The position numbers were made by a program, and so were the translations under genes. Shown here piece by piece: positions 53,834 through 64,000 of a stretch of DNA of 64,000 bases (position 1 is the stretch's first letter; each line of letters starts with the position of its first letter). Under the pieces are notes generated by a model. It saw only the letters and a program-made list of their open reading frames with translations, did no database searches and had not been told where the DNA came from. This DNA is from Agaricus subrufescens (lineage: Eukaryota; Basidiomycota; Agaricomycetes; Agaricales; Agaricaceae). The stretch is from NCBI GenBank assembly GCA_029945375.1, contig CM057064.1, forward strand, positions 2,356,001 through 2,420,000. The letters are read 5' to 3'.

Positions 53834-54322
53834 ATCAGGACGATTGTTGTTTGAACGTTGATACACTAGTTGCATAGTTCCTGATAATTCCGACTTGTAT
53901 ATTTTTCAACGCCGACATGCAAATACTGATATTATCTTACCATCTGTTGTAACCGTCATTACTATGATGACCGAGGGTGGGGGAAGAAATCGTGTCCCTC
54001 CAAAGAAAAAAAACACAACAAACATATACAAAAATACACAAAAATACATCATCATCATCAAAAGGGCGCGTGCGGGAGAGAAAACTCTACTAGTGAAAAA
54101 AAAAAAAATCAAAAGAAAGCAAACGAGTTATACGTGCAGTTAGTACTTTGCGAAAAAAAAAAAAGGTAAAGGGGTAAGCAAGACAAGTTGATAAAGAGAA
54201 AAAAAAAAGAGATCCAGCAACCGAGTTGATGTGTATATGCTATAGATTATCAGGCATAGGAGCAAAGGAAATCAAAACATTGTGGAAAAAGAAGATCAAG
54301 CGCGCATCATTTTTGAACAGAC
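53834..54322. other. Convergent 3' region, apyrase I / AMPK beta
   Basis: Strongly A-rich on the + strand with several poly-A runs (for example 54008-54018, 54098-54109, 54153-54165). No gene. Confidence 0.5.
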
Positions 54323-56365
54323 TCATGTCGGTTTATAGTAGACCGTAGTCATGAACTATGGAAAAAAAAGTTGATGATTCGATAAGACACTAGTATAGAA
54401 AGACAAACGTACCTTTTTACGATACCGGGTGGTAGTAGCCACCGCCACCACGCCATTCTTGATCGCACTCGTACACAGATGTTGTAATACAACATGACTT
54501 GGTACAGGCAACACACTGGCATCGTCCGTCAAGGCCGGCATGTTTTCCATATCCAACGTGATAGCCCTTGATCCACTCACAGGCGTTCGCGACTCACCTG
54601 TTAGTGGTGATGGACCGGGGCGAGTGGGAACGGGCGTTGCCGTAGCTGCTGGTGCCGGAGGTGGTACTTGGGCTGTGATTCTAGGAGTCTGTTGTTGTGG
54701 CGTTGAAGTTCCAAGAGCCGACTCTTTGTCTACAGGTGTAGTATCAGTTTCAGGTGTAGTAACCGCGGTAGTATTGTTTGATTCTTGAAGTGGTTCAAGG
54801 ACGTCTTCGACGCCCCTCTCAGGCGAGTGTTCAGGCTTTTCATCCAATCCAGCACCAGAGCCATCTTCACTTGGCGGAGGCGCGGGCGGAAGACCCGGAT
54901 AACCCGAACTGCGTCGATTCGCCTCTCGTTCTCTCCGCCTTTCTCGTTCTCGTTCTCGTTCCTGTTCTCTACTTTCACGTAGTTCCCTACGCCGCAGTTG
55001 TCTGGCTTCGCGCCTACTTCTATCCCGCTCACGGCTGCTAGATCCACCTTGACCAGATCCTACTCCTCCTGGGAGATGGGAGCTTTGTCGAGATGGAGAA
55101 CCCGTATTGGAATTTGCACTAGAATGTTGCGAAGGCACGGTCATCCTCGTGTTCATGATCAATTTATCAAGATGCCGCGGCATTCCAGGTGCGGGTGGGA
55201 CGCTTGGTGCGGGGACAAACCCAGAAACATGGATGCTGCGGGCAGCGGCGTCGTACTGGCCAGCGGAAGCTGTGAGATAAGCTTCCTCCTCTCGGGCAGC
55301 CTCAATGAGCTCTGATGGAAGTTCGTTCGTCCACTTTGCATGGATGAGTTGGATGGCAAGATCTTGCTGAGGCCTGTAATCATCATCCATGGAAGAGCCG
55401 ACCGACCAGAAGGATTGGCCAGGTACAGGCTGTTGGCGTGGTTGTGGAGCAGCGGGAGGTAAAGGAGAAGGTTGGCTCGGAGGGGTACCAGACTGGACAT
55501 TGACATAGTTGGCAAGAGAACCCTGATCGTCTACGGCGGTAGACATTTCATCAGACACGCGCCACTGATCATCGACTAGGAAGCGGACATGGTGAGTTCC
55601 AGGGAGTAGGTAGACTGTGGTGACCCATGTATTCGAATTTGGATGCCTGAAAGTGGAGTCGCTAAGCTGATTAGTAAGAAAGAAGAAAGAAATGACGGAC
55701 TCTCGTTCCATGGGCTGTCGACCATTCCAGTCGTCGTCGCCCGCGCGAGCGAGGACAACAACCTTTCCGCCGCCGCGCCAAGTGATTCTGACGGGAATGC
55801 AATCTCCCACAGGCTCGTCCACTGGAGCCGGGATGTCGGGCTCCTCCTCGCCGTCAAGAATGAAGTCAGGTTCTATCGCGAGCCCGATGGGGATGGTGGA
55901 GTTGACGATTTCCTTAACGAAGGGAGTGGGGGATGGAGGCGTTGGGGGGAGCTGCTCGTGCTGCTCCTCAGAAACGGATTCCGAGTACACACTCCGCATG
56001 GGCAGGGGCCGCGAACGGTGGGCACGGCCGCCGACATTCGAAGAAATAGAGGAGTTGTTGCGCTGGTTGGGAGGAAAGGGCAGATGGGTGGCGGGGATGA
56101 TGAGGTCCGTCGAGGAGAAGTTGTTCTGGGGGCGCTGGACCGGCGGCACGTCTGGCGCAGCGCGCGGGATGTTGATGGCCTCGGTTTTCGGCGGCGTCCG
56201 CTGGCGCCCGCGGACTGAGGACGAGCGGGGGAAGTCTGGGAGCTCGAGCGAGCGTCGGCGGGGCCCGACGGACGAGTCCTCCGCGCCGTGGTGCGGCGAC
56301 CGCTGCCGGGGCTCGGTGGACCGGCCTGTGCGCTGCTGGGCGCTGGACGACGGCGTGTTCCCCAT
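54323..56365 (-). CDS. AMPK/Snf1 complex beta subunit (Gal83/Sip2-like)
   Basis: Scaffold and targeting subunit of Snf1/AMPK. Minus-strand exons: 56365-55697, 55646-54413 and 54355-54323. It begins MGNTPSSS, a good N-myristoylation signal like that of other AMPK beta subunits. A disordered, Ser/Pro/Arg-rich N-terminus precedes the glycogen-binding CBM48 domain (VRITWRGGGKVVVLARAGDD, then across the intron HPNSNTWVTTVYLLPGTHHV, RFLVDDQWRVS). The C-terminal ASC domain starts DLAIQLIHAKWTNELPSEL and MPRHLDKLIMNT; a low-complexity linker of about 210 residues (rich in RE dipeptides) separates it from DDASVLPVPSHVVLQHLCTS and TTRYRKK. The last, 33-bp exon completes the strongly conserved end FMTTVYYKPT, which fixes the 3' splice. 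Confidence 0.92.
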
Positions 56366-57033
56366 CGCAATGCGGCGGCAGACGACTCCCGCCAGCCATC
56401 GATAACCACTGCCCTTACTTAAGCAGGTGACGTCATCTTCCAGACCACTCTATTCTGTGCTCATCACAGTCGCACGGCCTGCAGGTGACATTCCGCCTAC
56501 CCGTGTCAAATCGGGAGGACGAGGATCGTCGACAGCGCCTTGGTGTGCGGCCCTGATCCGGGATAACGCCTTATATCGGGTTCCGGCCGGGTTGTGCCTG
56601 AGAGATGCGAAGGGGCCTTCTGCTGAAAGTGACAAATATTTTTGTTCTTGACATATTCACCAAGGCCTGGGAGTGCAAGTGGAGTCGCCATATGCGCTTA
56701 CACAAAGAAAATGAGTAAACAGCCTGGCAAAAAGAGTCCCTGCAACTGAAATCCAAAGCCCGCCTACATCGATGTTCTAACTCAAGGTGAAACCTTATTA
56801 CTGGCTAATCATCGACCCTGAAAATGATGGGGGTGGGAGTGAGCAACTTCTTTAAGCATTCTAGAACTTCAGAAACTGAGCGTTTGGGTCTCTCTATCAC
56901 GTATTTGATACTCTGTTCTCACGAGTCACTATCACATTCTTAGCCAAAGTTAAGCGAAGACTTCTCGCACTGTCTTCTTGATCAACATATAAAACCCGGT
57001 CAATGGCCTACACTCCAATTGAACCACTCCTCG
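56366..57033. other. Divergent promoter region, AMPK beta / P450-F
   Basis: About 670 bp between divergent start codons; GC-rich near the AMPK side. Contains a TATA box close to P450-F. No other gene supported. Confidence 0.45.
56988..56994 (+). promoter_or_regulatory. Candidate TATA box for P450-F
   Basis: TATAAAA 46 bp upstream of the P450-F ATG. Would give a very short 5' UTR. Confidence 0.4.
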
Positions 57034-59566
57034 ATGTTTCTCAGTGTGCTCATTATCGCCGCTGTTACCTATATTCCACTCCACCTCTTATGGTGGAGAA
57101 TCAGGCATTCTAAGAATCTCAGTCTCGCCGGCCCTACCCCTTCTTCTTGGTTATTCGGTACGTTTGTACCGTTATAGAGGGCCCTTAAGTGTTGACCATC
57201 GCATAGGTAGTATCCCTCAGCTGTTCAGCCCGGATGCTTGGGACTTCCATTTTCAGATGCTAAAAAACTGTGCGTATTGGAGGATGTCAATCTGATGCAG
57301 ACTCAAACTTTTCTCTGAGACGGAACAACCGTGACGATCAAAGGGGTGATGGGGGTGAACCAAGCGTCCAATGGTGTGCCCTTGTAGCATGACTGACGCT
57401 CTTCTCCAGGAATCGATACTCTTGACGTGTGATCCAAAAGCTCTGCATCATATTGTTGTTAAAGTACGCCTCATTTACACTCCGTCCTAATTCTAATATG
57501 TATCATGATATAAACTATAGGATCAGCACATCTACGAACTGAACGTTAGGTAAGTGCTCTTTCGTAGCAAAAGCCTGCATATGTACCTTTCTTTACACAT
57601 GTCATTAACAGCGAAATCTTCTTTGGCGAAGGCCTGTTGTCAACATATGGTGAGCGTTTTATAATACCGTGTGCCGAGTTCAATCGCATCAACTAGGTTA
57701 TCAGGCGAACGGCATCGCAAGCAAAGAAAAATGCTGAATCCTGTGTTTTCAATCAATCATATGAGAGAACTAAGTGAGGTGCCCGACCGATACTGAGTTC
57801 CTTTTCTCTTATGACGACCAGTTCCTCTATTTTACGAGGTTACGAATAGGGTACGTCGCTTCCCTTTTTCAATAGTACAACTTTGACGCGTCTTCGTATG
57901 TTAGTTGCGCAAAACGCTAAAAAGGAAAGTCGATAAAGGCCCTCAAGAAATTGACATATTGCACTGGACCAGTCGTACAGCTCTCGAACTCATAGGTCAA
58001 AGCGGGATGGGTTACTCATTCGATTCTCTCACCGAAGATTATGAACACCATCCATACGCGGCTGCAAGCAAATATTTAGTGTAAGAGTCCTATATTCTAT
58101 TATTGCTTGAAGGACTAACGCTCTTCCAGACCCTTGTCTACTGGACCCCTGATCTTTTTCGCCACCCAATATCTATTCCCTTTCGTTAAAAAGTTCAATT
58201 TCCCGCGTGCCAAGAAATTTATTGCAGAGCATATTCCCTTGCAGCGTGCTCGAGAGCTTGCGCACGTAATTGACATTATGCATAAGACTTCTATTGACAT
58301 TGTTGAAGAGAAGAAGAGGGCATTGATGAACTCTGATCCTACAATCGTTGAGGAGGTCCGAAACAAGAAAGATATAATCAGCATTCTTAGTGTGTATCAT
58401 TCTTACTTTTCACTAATTTTCCTGATTCACTTGTCATATTTGTTAGTGAGAGCGAACTCGGTCGCGTCAGAGGAAGATCGATTAACTGATGGAGAGGTTA
58501 TTAGCCAAGTGAGTGGGCTTTGATCTCTATTTTCATAATCTAATTATGTCATTCGTAGATCTCGTATGTTGCTCTTTTTCATGAGATCATGTAATGGGCA
58601 TTGATTCAGACAGGACACTGGTTTTCGCCGCAATGGATACAACATTGTCCGCTTTAGCTCGAATCATTTGGCTCCTCTGTGACCATCCGGACGTTCAAGA
58701 AAAAATGCGGAATGAAATCCGAGAAGCTCAGAAGGACGGCGAATTGAGCTATGATCAACTCGTTACACTCCCGTATCTTGATGCCGTCTGTCGTGAGACC
58801 TTGAGGGTGTGAGTACTGTTTTTCCATCAATTTATTCTGCTTTTCAATGGCGGAACCATTCTAGTTATCCTCCTATCAGTATTCCCGGTACAAGGATGTG
58901 AGTTTTTTTGATTCTCATTGTACATATCAAGTTCGAAGGGCTGCCGTTCCTTCTAGTGTCCGTCAAGACACAGTGCTTCCACTTTCTAAACCTGTGAAGG
59001 ATTCGACGGGAAAGGAAGTAACGGAAGTTTTTCTCCGAAATGGAACAAGTGTCATACTCTCACTACTTGGAGCCAATACCAATCCGGACGTTTGGGGATC
59101 CGACTCTTATGAGTGGAAACCCGAAAGATGGTTGTCTAAACTACCGGAGAGTGTGACAGACGCGCACGTGCCTGGCGTATACTCGCATGTGTATGTGTAC
59201 ATTTCGTTCTTAAATAGGTGGTTATTCAGACTTTTTTTAGGATGACTTTCTTGGGTGGCGGTCGTGCTTGCCTGTAAGTTCCATTCTATTGTACGCCTTT
59301 CGAAAGCTTATGGTTTTGATACTAGTGGGTTTAAGTTCTCTCAACTTGAGATGAGTAAGTCAGTGTTTTTCGAATGCCTGGAGTTTATTCACGTATCACT
59401 GTCATGATAAGAGGTTGTACTCTCTGTTCTGCTAGCTTCCTTTCGGTTCTCCAAATCCGAAGGCAAGCCCATAGTTTGGAAGATGAGTGGTATCGCTGCC
59501 CCCATGGTCGAGAATAGTGACTGGAAAAGCCGCGAACTGCCCGTCTTCATGAGCTTGGTTGATTGA
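57034..59566 (+). CDS. Cytochrome P450 monooxygenase (P450-F)
   Basis: Closest relative of P450-A in the window. MFLSVLIIAAVTYIPLHLLW anchor, AGPTPSSWLFG hinge, GSIPQLFSPDAWDFHFQML, spliced YGTTVTIKGVMG and ESILLTCDPKALHHIVVK, GERHRKQRKMLNPVFS, QSGMGYSFDSLTEDYEHHPY, KKFIAEHIPLQRARELAHVI, KKDIISIL, RANSVASEEDRLTDGEVISQ, I-helix AAMDTTLSALARI, RETLRV, GANTNPDVWGSDSYEWKPER, heme loop FLGGGRACLG, C-terminal FRFSKSEGKPIVWKMSG. No stop in the spliced frame. Shares the 5-nt exon (58559-58563) with P450-A. I use the ATG at 57034, aligned with the anchor of paralogue A. Confidence 0.88.
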
Positions 59567-60696
59567 TGTGGACCTTTTTTCTTCGGCTGTTAGCGGGACT
59601 AATCAGAACTGAAAAAACCTTAGTTAGTCGTGGAGTTGAAGAAGCAATTACTATGCTGACTTATTCAAATCTCGGTGCTCGTGGATACGAGTGGTGGATG
59701 CGAAGCAGGCATGGTCTTCTTCCATGAAGAAAAGTTAATCACTGGAATCTTACGTATAATCTACGTCATCCCCCCAACATAAGATGTGGAATGTTCCGAG
59801 GCTAAATCGCCGCTCGTCCTACGCCGTTTGAGTGGTCTCCTTTCTGGTTAAATCATGACGGTAACCTCCTAGTAAAAAAACTACGCCACTCGCCACCGGA
59901 AATTAGGCTCTAATCGATGATTTTAAATGACCGTATCCTCCAACACAGAGTGAACTTGGATTATTATAGTTCCGTTCCGAAAAAAAATGATATCTCCAAG
60001 TCATCATCCAATTGATCCCATGTAAACAAAGTGTGGAAACACAGAATGCAGCCGCACCGGGACAAAGAGCCGTGATCAGACGCTAACCCGTTTCAAGTTA
60101 AAAAAAGTCTGCGAATGGATTTATGCATACGATACAGTGATCACGTAATTCGTTCAAGTGACAGCAAAAATGCGACGTACTTTAGGTTCCGACTTCCGTA
60201 ACCTGAGGCTGCAGACCAAAGGGAACGGCACCCGTGTGAATTCTATATCCGAACTAGGAAACTTTTCAATTCACAAATATCTAATCGTATGCCCCGCCTC
60301 CTTCTCCTTTCTCCTATACACTCCGCTGGAAACCTTTTTGCAGCACAAATCTTTCTCACTACAGAAGGATCGGCGCTTACGTTGAACTTCTTGACGCGAC
60401 GGATCTTCATTTAAGGCCTCATGTTCACGGTGACATGGAGCCAATCCGGTTGTAGGCCCAGCTATATTTATAAAATGAGACCCCTGGTTAAGACCCGACC
60501 GAATTGCTTCTTGGGGCGGGATAGATATCTTCCTTTTATCCCTAGCGAGGTCCAAAAGCTCTCATCGATTAAGACGCCACGTTGGTAAACAAATATATAT
60601 ACTCATCGACAGTTTGGTCTTTCCAATCGCCGCCATCGACCAAGCACGCAGCTCCAAAACCACTAACGCTCAAATTCCGCTAGTTACTCTCTCCAA
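59567..60696. other. Spacer between P450-F and P450-G
   Basis: About 1.1 kb, no supported gene. ATATATATA around 60590-60602 could serve as a TATA element for P450-G. Confidence 0.45.
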
Positions 60697-63186
60697 ATGC
60701 TGTCTCACCTCACGAAAGCATTCGCAACACTACTCCTCTCTTGGGCATTTTGGAGATTGCTGCGTAGGTTCATTGGAAAGTCGCCCTTGAGTGTTCTACC
60801 CGGTCCTCCTTCGTCGTCGTTACTTTTCGGTGAGACTTCTCTTACTTCACTCTCCCCTCGGCGCGTTATTGAGCTTTACATAGGAAATATACCCAAGTTG
60901 TATCACTCTGAGGGATGGGACTTCCACCGAGAAATTTTTCGCGAATGTTTGTCATTCTTTGTAGGCGACAGCTCGAGACTCATTAGCTGGTAGATGGCAC
61001 AACGATGCAAATCAGGGGCGCGCTGGGTGTGAGTATTCTGTCTAAATTTAAGAAGAGTTGAACACTTAATGCCATCTTCTCCAGGAACGACTATTGTTGA
61101 CAGTGGACCCCAAAGCCCTTCACCATATTTTTGTCAAGGTACTCTCTAACCCGTCATCCCCATCCACGACCCTGAGTGAAAAACTTCCAGGATCAATGGG
61201 TTTATGAGCCATCTGATGCGTTGATGGAGTAAGTCCAGTAGGTTCAATTGATCGTAATTTATCAGCTCATTTATCTCGTTTAGTCGCAATAACGTTTACT
61301 TTGGAGAAGGACTTCTGGCCACTTTGAGTAGGGCAATTTACAATGGGATTGGGTGAAGTCGCTGAAACGTGTTCAGATATCCAACATCGTAAGCAAAGGA
61401 AGATGCTTAATCCTGTATTCTCCATCAACCATATGCGAGAAATGAGTAAGTCTCACTTTCATGTTATACGATACTTCTGCTGATGTAAAAAGTTCCGTTG
61501 TTCTACGAGGTCACCGACAGAGTATGTATCCGTAATACAGGATTTCGGTAAAATGCTCATACATTGGTTACCCAGCTCAAAACTGTTCTCAAGAAGCAAG
61601 TGGGAAACGGCCCCAAAGAGATCGATATTCTGCATTGGATGACTCGAACCGCTCTAGAGCTCATAGGGCAGAGTGGCATGGGCTACTCGTTCGATACTTT
61701 GGAGGATGAGAATGACTACCATCCATACAGCAGATCCGTAAAACGGTTTATGTATGTTTCAGTCCCCTTTCTAGATTACTTCCCAATCCTGAAGTGCTCT
61801 CGCATAGTTCACTAACAGGTGGTCCCGTTGGTTTTTTCGCCAACCAATTCGCTTTCCATTTGGCCGCAAAATTCAGCTTCCCTCGGCTAAAGAGATTCAT
61901 CGTGGACTACATTCCATCCCAACGTGTTCAGGATCTCAAAGTAGTCATTGATATCATGTATCAAACTTCGGTTGAAATCATTCGAACAAAACAGGAAGCT
62001 TTGAAAAGTGCTGATCCACTGGTTGCTGCGGAGATGCAAAACAAGAAGGATATCATCAGCATACTCCGTACGCTCTCTCCAAGTTGATTATTATTCTTAT
62101 TTCTTGACCGCTTTGCTCCCGCAATTAGTCCGCGCAAATGCTATCGCTTCTGAGGAGGACCGTCTTACTGATTCCGAAGTCATTGGACAGGTTTCGTACG
62201 TCACAAGTTCGATTACATTTTTTGATTCTAACTAGGATGTTCAGGTCACTCGTCTTTGCGGCCATGGACACGACATCTTCGGCGCTCTCCCGTATATTCC
62301 AACTCCTGGCAACCCACCCTCATGTTCAGGAGAAGTTGAGAGAAGAGATCAGAGAGTCTCAAATCAACGGCCAATTGAACTATGACCACCTCGTCAACCT
62401 CCCCTACCTTGATGCAGTCTGTCGAGAAACACTCCGGGTGTACGTCATGATATGACCACCAGTTACAATACGGCTGACAACTCGGACACTAGATTTCCCC
62501 CAGTCAATATGTCCTTCTTACGAACGTAGGTCTCTACTTCGGCTTTAGTCTTTCTATCCGTATTGACTTGTGTAGGGCTCGCAAAGACATGATGCTACCT
62601 CTTGCAAATCCAGTGAGAGGTGCGGACGGCCGAGAAATAACAGAGGTATTAGTGCCGAAAGGAACGAATGTCATCGTTTCAGCCTTCGGTTCCAATTGTA
62701 ACCCGGACCTTTGGGGCCCGGACTCATACGAGTGGAAACCTGAACGATGGCTGTCGTCCCTCCCGGAATCAGTGATCGAAGCACATATGCCAGGCATCTA
62801 TTCCCACTTGTGAGCATTCTCGGTGCTGGCCATATGATTCATTCTAATTAAAAATTTTAGGATGACATTTATGGGTGGTAGTCGTGCATGCATGTGAGTG
62901 GACCGGTATAGTGTTCCGGCTTACTAATTGAAACGTCTATTAGTGGGTTCAAATTTTCTCAACTAGAAATGAGTAAGTATTTCTCCGGTTACTATACCTG
63001 CTTTGCTGACGTTACGTTCCAGAGGTTGTGCTATCCGTCGTTCTCAGTACATTCAAGTTCTCCCTATCGGATAAAGAAATCGGCTGGACTATGAACGGAA
63101 TTGCTGGACCTTACGTGAAAGGTGCCGATAAAACACGCCCACAACTTCCAATGATTATGACTCCGCTGGAAAAAGTAGAGTTATGA
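60697..63186 (+). CDS. Cytochrome P450 monooxygenase (P450-G)
   Basis: A/F-type P450. MLSHLTKAFATLLLSWAFW anchor, VLPGPPSSSLLFG hinge, GNIPKLYHSEGWDFHREIF, spliced YGTTMQIRGALG and ERLLLTVDPKALHHIFVK, NVYFGEGLLATL, HRKQRKMLNPVFS, QSGMGYSFDTLEDENDYHPY, RFIVDYIPSQRVQDLKVVID, RANAIASEEDRLTDSEVIGQ, I-helix AAMDTTSSALSRIF, RETLRV, GSNCNPDLWGPDSYEWKPER, heme loop FMGGSRACIG, FKFSLSDKEIGWTMNG; stop at 63184. Unlike A and F it has no intron between the QVS codons, so the ancestral layout is kept. The splice joining LATL to QHRKQ (about 61320-61380) gives NIQ in place of the usual GEQ and is the least certain junction. Confidence 0.87.
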
Positions 63187-63718
63187 AGTGTGTTTATCGA
63201 TTCGGTCTTCTCGCGCATGCTGTATAAGGCCTAGTGGTTTGCTAATCTCAAAAAGTATATAGCCCCAAAAAAGTAGAATTCCTGCTGTGAGAGTTTAGTG
63301 ATTGATTAGTTGTATATTTGTGTGTTTAATGTTGCTAGTGTTCCTTTCTAGAAACCCGGGTTTCGATACAGTATAGGATGGGATGGGATGTTCCCCTTCT
63401 ATGTGGTTAGTATGTTTATAACAAAAAAGCTTATAAACCACATAAGCATTGGTCTATGGAGTTGAGTTGTCCGTAACGTAGAACACAGGCATTATGTTCA
63501 TCAGAGGGCCAATGATGCACCAACGTACAGTATTGATAAAAAATATAATCGATACCGCATAGGTTGCGATCTTGGCATAGTGCCCCATGATCACTCATGT
63601 TTCCTAGATGTTACCGTGAGAGTGCACAATTTGGACATCGATAGAAAATAGCACTTCTTTGTCACATGCTGGATGAGGCGGTGATTCTTCGACGTAATCC
63701 AGCGCCCATATTCTGACC
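63187..63718. other. Spacer downstream of P450-G
   Basis: AT-rich, no supported gene. Contains the short inverted pair AACCACATAAGC / TATGTGGTTAG around 63400-63450. Confidence 0.4.
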
Positions 63719-64000
63719 ATGGCTGCCTCGAAGAAAACCATATCGGTTTCAGGCATCCACCCTACCGACTTGCGCTTGCCAATTTGCAAGTTCCTTCTAG
63801 TCAAAAGTAACGTAGTAAAGCCTGATACTGGTTTAATCTAGCCCAAGTGGTCATATCAAATGGATTTGCCTATGTTTCTGGAGTCGTCGGCTGCGATACT
63901 CAAACCGCAAAGGTGGTTGAGGGCGGCATCCAAGTAGAGACGGTGAGCCCCATTCCTAAGGTTAGAAGTTAAAGTATCGACTACTCACGGATCTTAGCGG
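63719..64000 (+). CDS. RidA/YjgF-like protein, 5' part, cut by window edge
   Basis: The stretch 63851-63939 reads QVVISNGFAYVSGVVGCDTQ and then TAKVVEGGIQVET, followed by a GTGAGC donor. That is the characteristic N-terminal strand pattern of the RidA/YER057c/UK114 family (imine/enamine deaminases that clear reactive 2-aminoacrylate). The first exon is uncertain: ATG 63719 opens MAASKKTISVSGIHPTDLRL and can be joined with a 36-nt intron (phase 1), or another exon further upstream is used. The rest of the gene lies beyond the window. Confidence 0.5.

Noticed and set aside
55643..56409. Plus-strand frames of 191-237 codons
   Set aside because: Antisense to AMPK beta exon 1 and the CBM48 region; GC-rich shadow frames.
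28563..63186. Secondary-metabolite gene cluster
   Set aside because: No PKS, NRPS, terpene cyclase, prenyltransferase or transporter; P450 tandem duplication alone is not enough.
1..64000. tRNA or rRNA genes
   Set aside because: No B-box-like GGTTCGANTCC with a fitting acceptor stem and no rRNA-like blocks were found by eye; a tRNA scan would be needed for certainty.

Overview
The window looks like nuclear DNA of a mushroom-forming basidiomycete (Agaricomycetes). The genes are interrupted by many short GT-AG introns of about 45-60 nt. There is a multigene P450 array, F-box-like proteins with a coiled-coil leader, a DUF6593-like protein, GDA1/CD39 apyrases, and degenerate Ngaro-type and LINE retroelements. 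No tRNA, rRNA, CRISPR array or prokaryotic operon was seen. All splice models below were built by eye from reading frame, GT-AG sites and comparison between paralogues inside the window.

Layout. 0.7-3.2 kb: P450-A. 4.7-8.0 kb: a DUF2235 alpha/beta-hydrolase followed after only 36 bp by a Ste7/MEK-type MAP kinase kinase. 8.7-18.8 kb: three F-box-like genes and two MDR-type (zinc-ADH-like) reductases, arranged as a segmental duplication of an F-box plus MDR unit, with a rearranged relic between the copies. 19.7-23.9 kb: a MYND zinc-finger gene and a DUF6593-like gene. 24.4-28.3 kb: two more F-box genes on the minus strand.

28.6-47.1 kb is a tandem P450 array (B, C, D, E) that shares duplicated spacers. 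P450-B carries an insertion of about 319 bp in a coding exon. P450-C is a chimeric pseudogene whose middle has been replaced by a 361-bp piece of apyrase gene H; a 5'-truncated LINE with a 14-bp target duplication sits in its last intron. The B/C spacer holds a 5.25-kb Ngaro-type YR retrotransposon with A1-B1-A2-B2 split direct repeats. 48.0-53.8 kb: apyrases H and I, separated by a roughly 1.2-kb TIR element with 9-bp target duplications, whose left terminus was itself hit by a 138-bp foldback MITE. 54.3-56.4 kb: AMPK beta subunit (minus strand). 57.0-63.2 kb: P450-F and P450-G. At the right edge a RidA/YjgF-like gene begins.

The conserved housekeeping or signalling genes (MAPKK, AMPK beta, probably DUF2235) alternate with fast-evolving lineage-specific families (P450, F-box, MDR reductases, apyrase). 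The P450s and MDR reductases could serve oxidative or secondary metabolism, but no backbone synthase (PKS, NRPS, terpene cyclase) is present, so a biosynthetic cluster is not demonstrated. The most unusual features are the P450/apyrase/P450 chimera, the nested MITE-in-TIR insertion, the paralogue-conserved 5-nt micro-exon in two P450s, and the exon insertion in P450-B that could be spliced out in frame.
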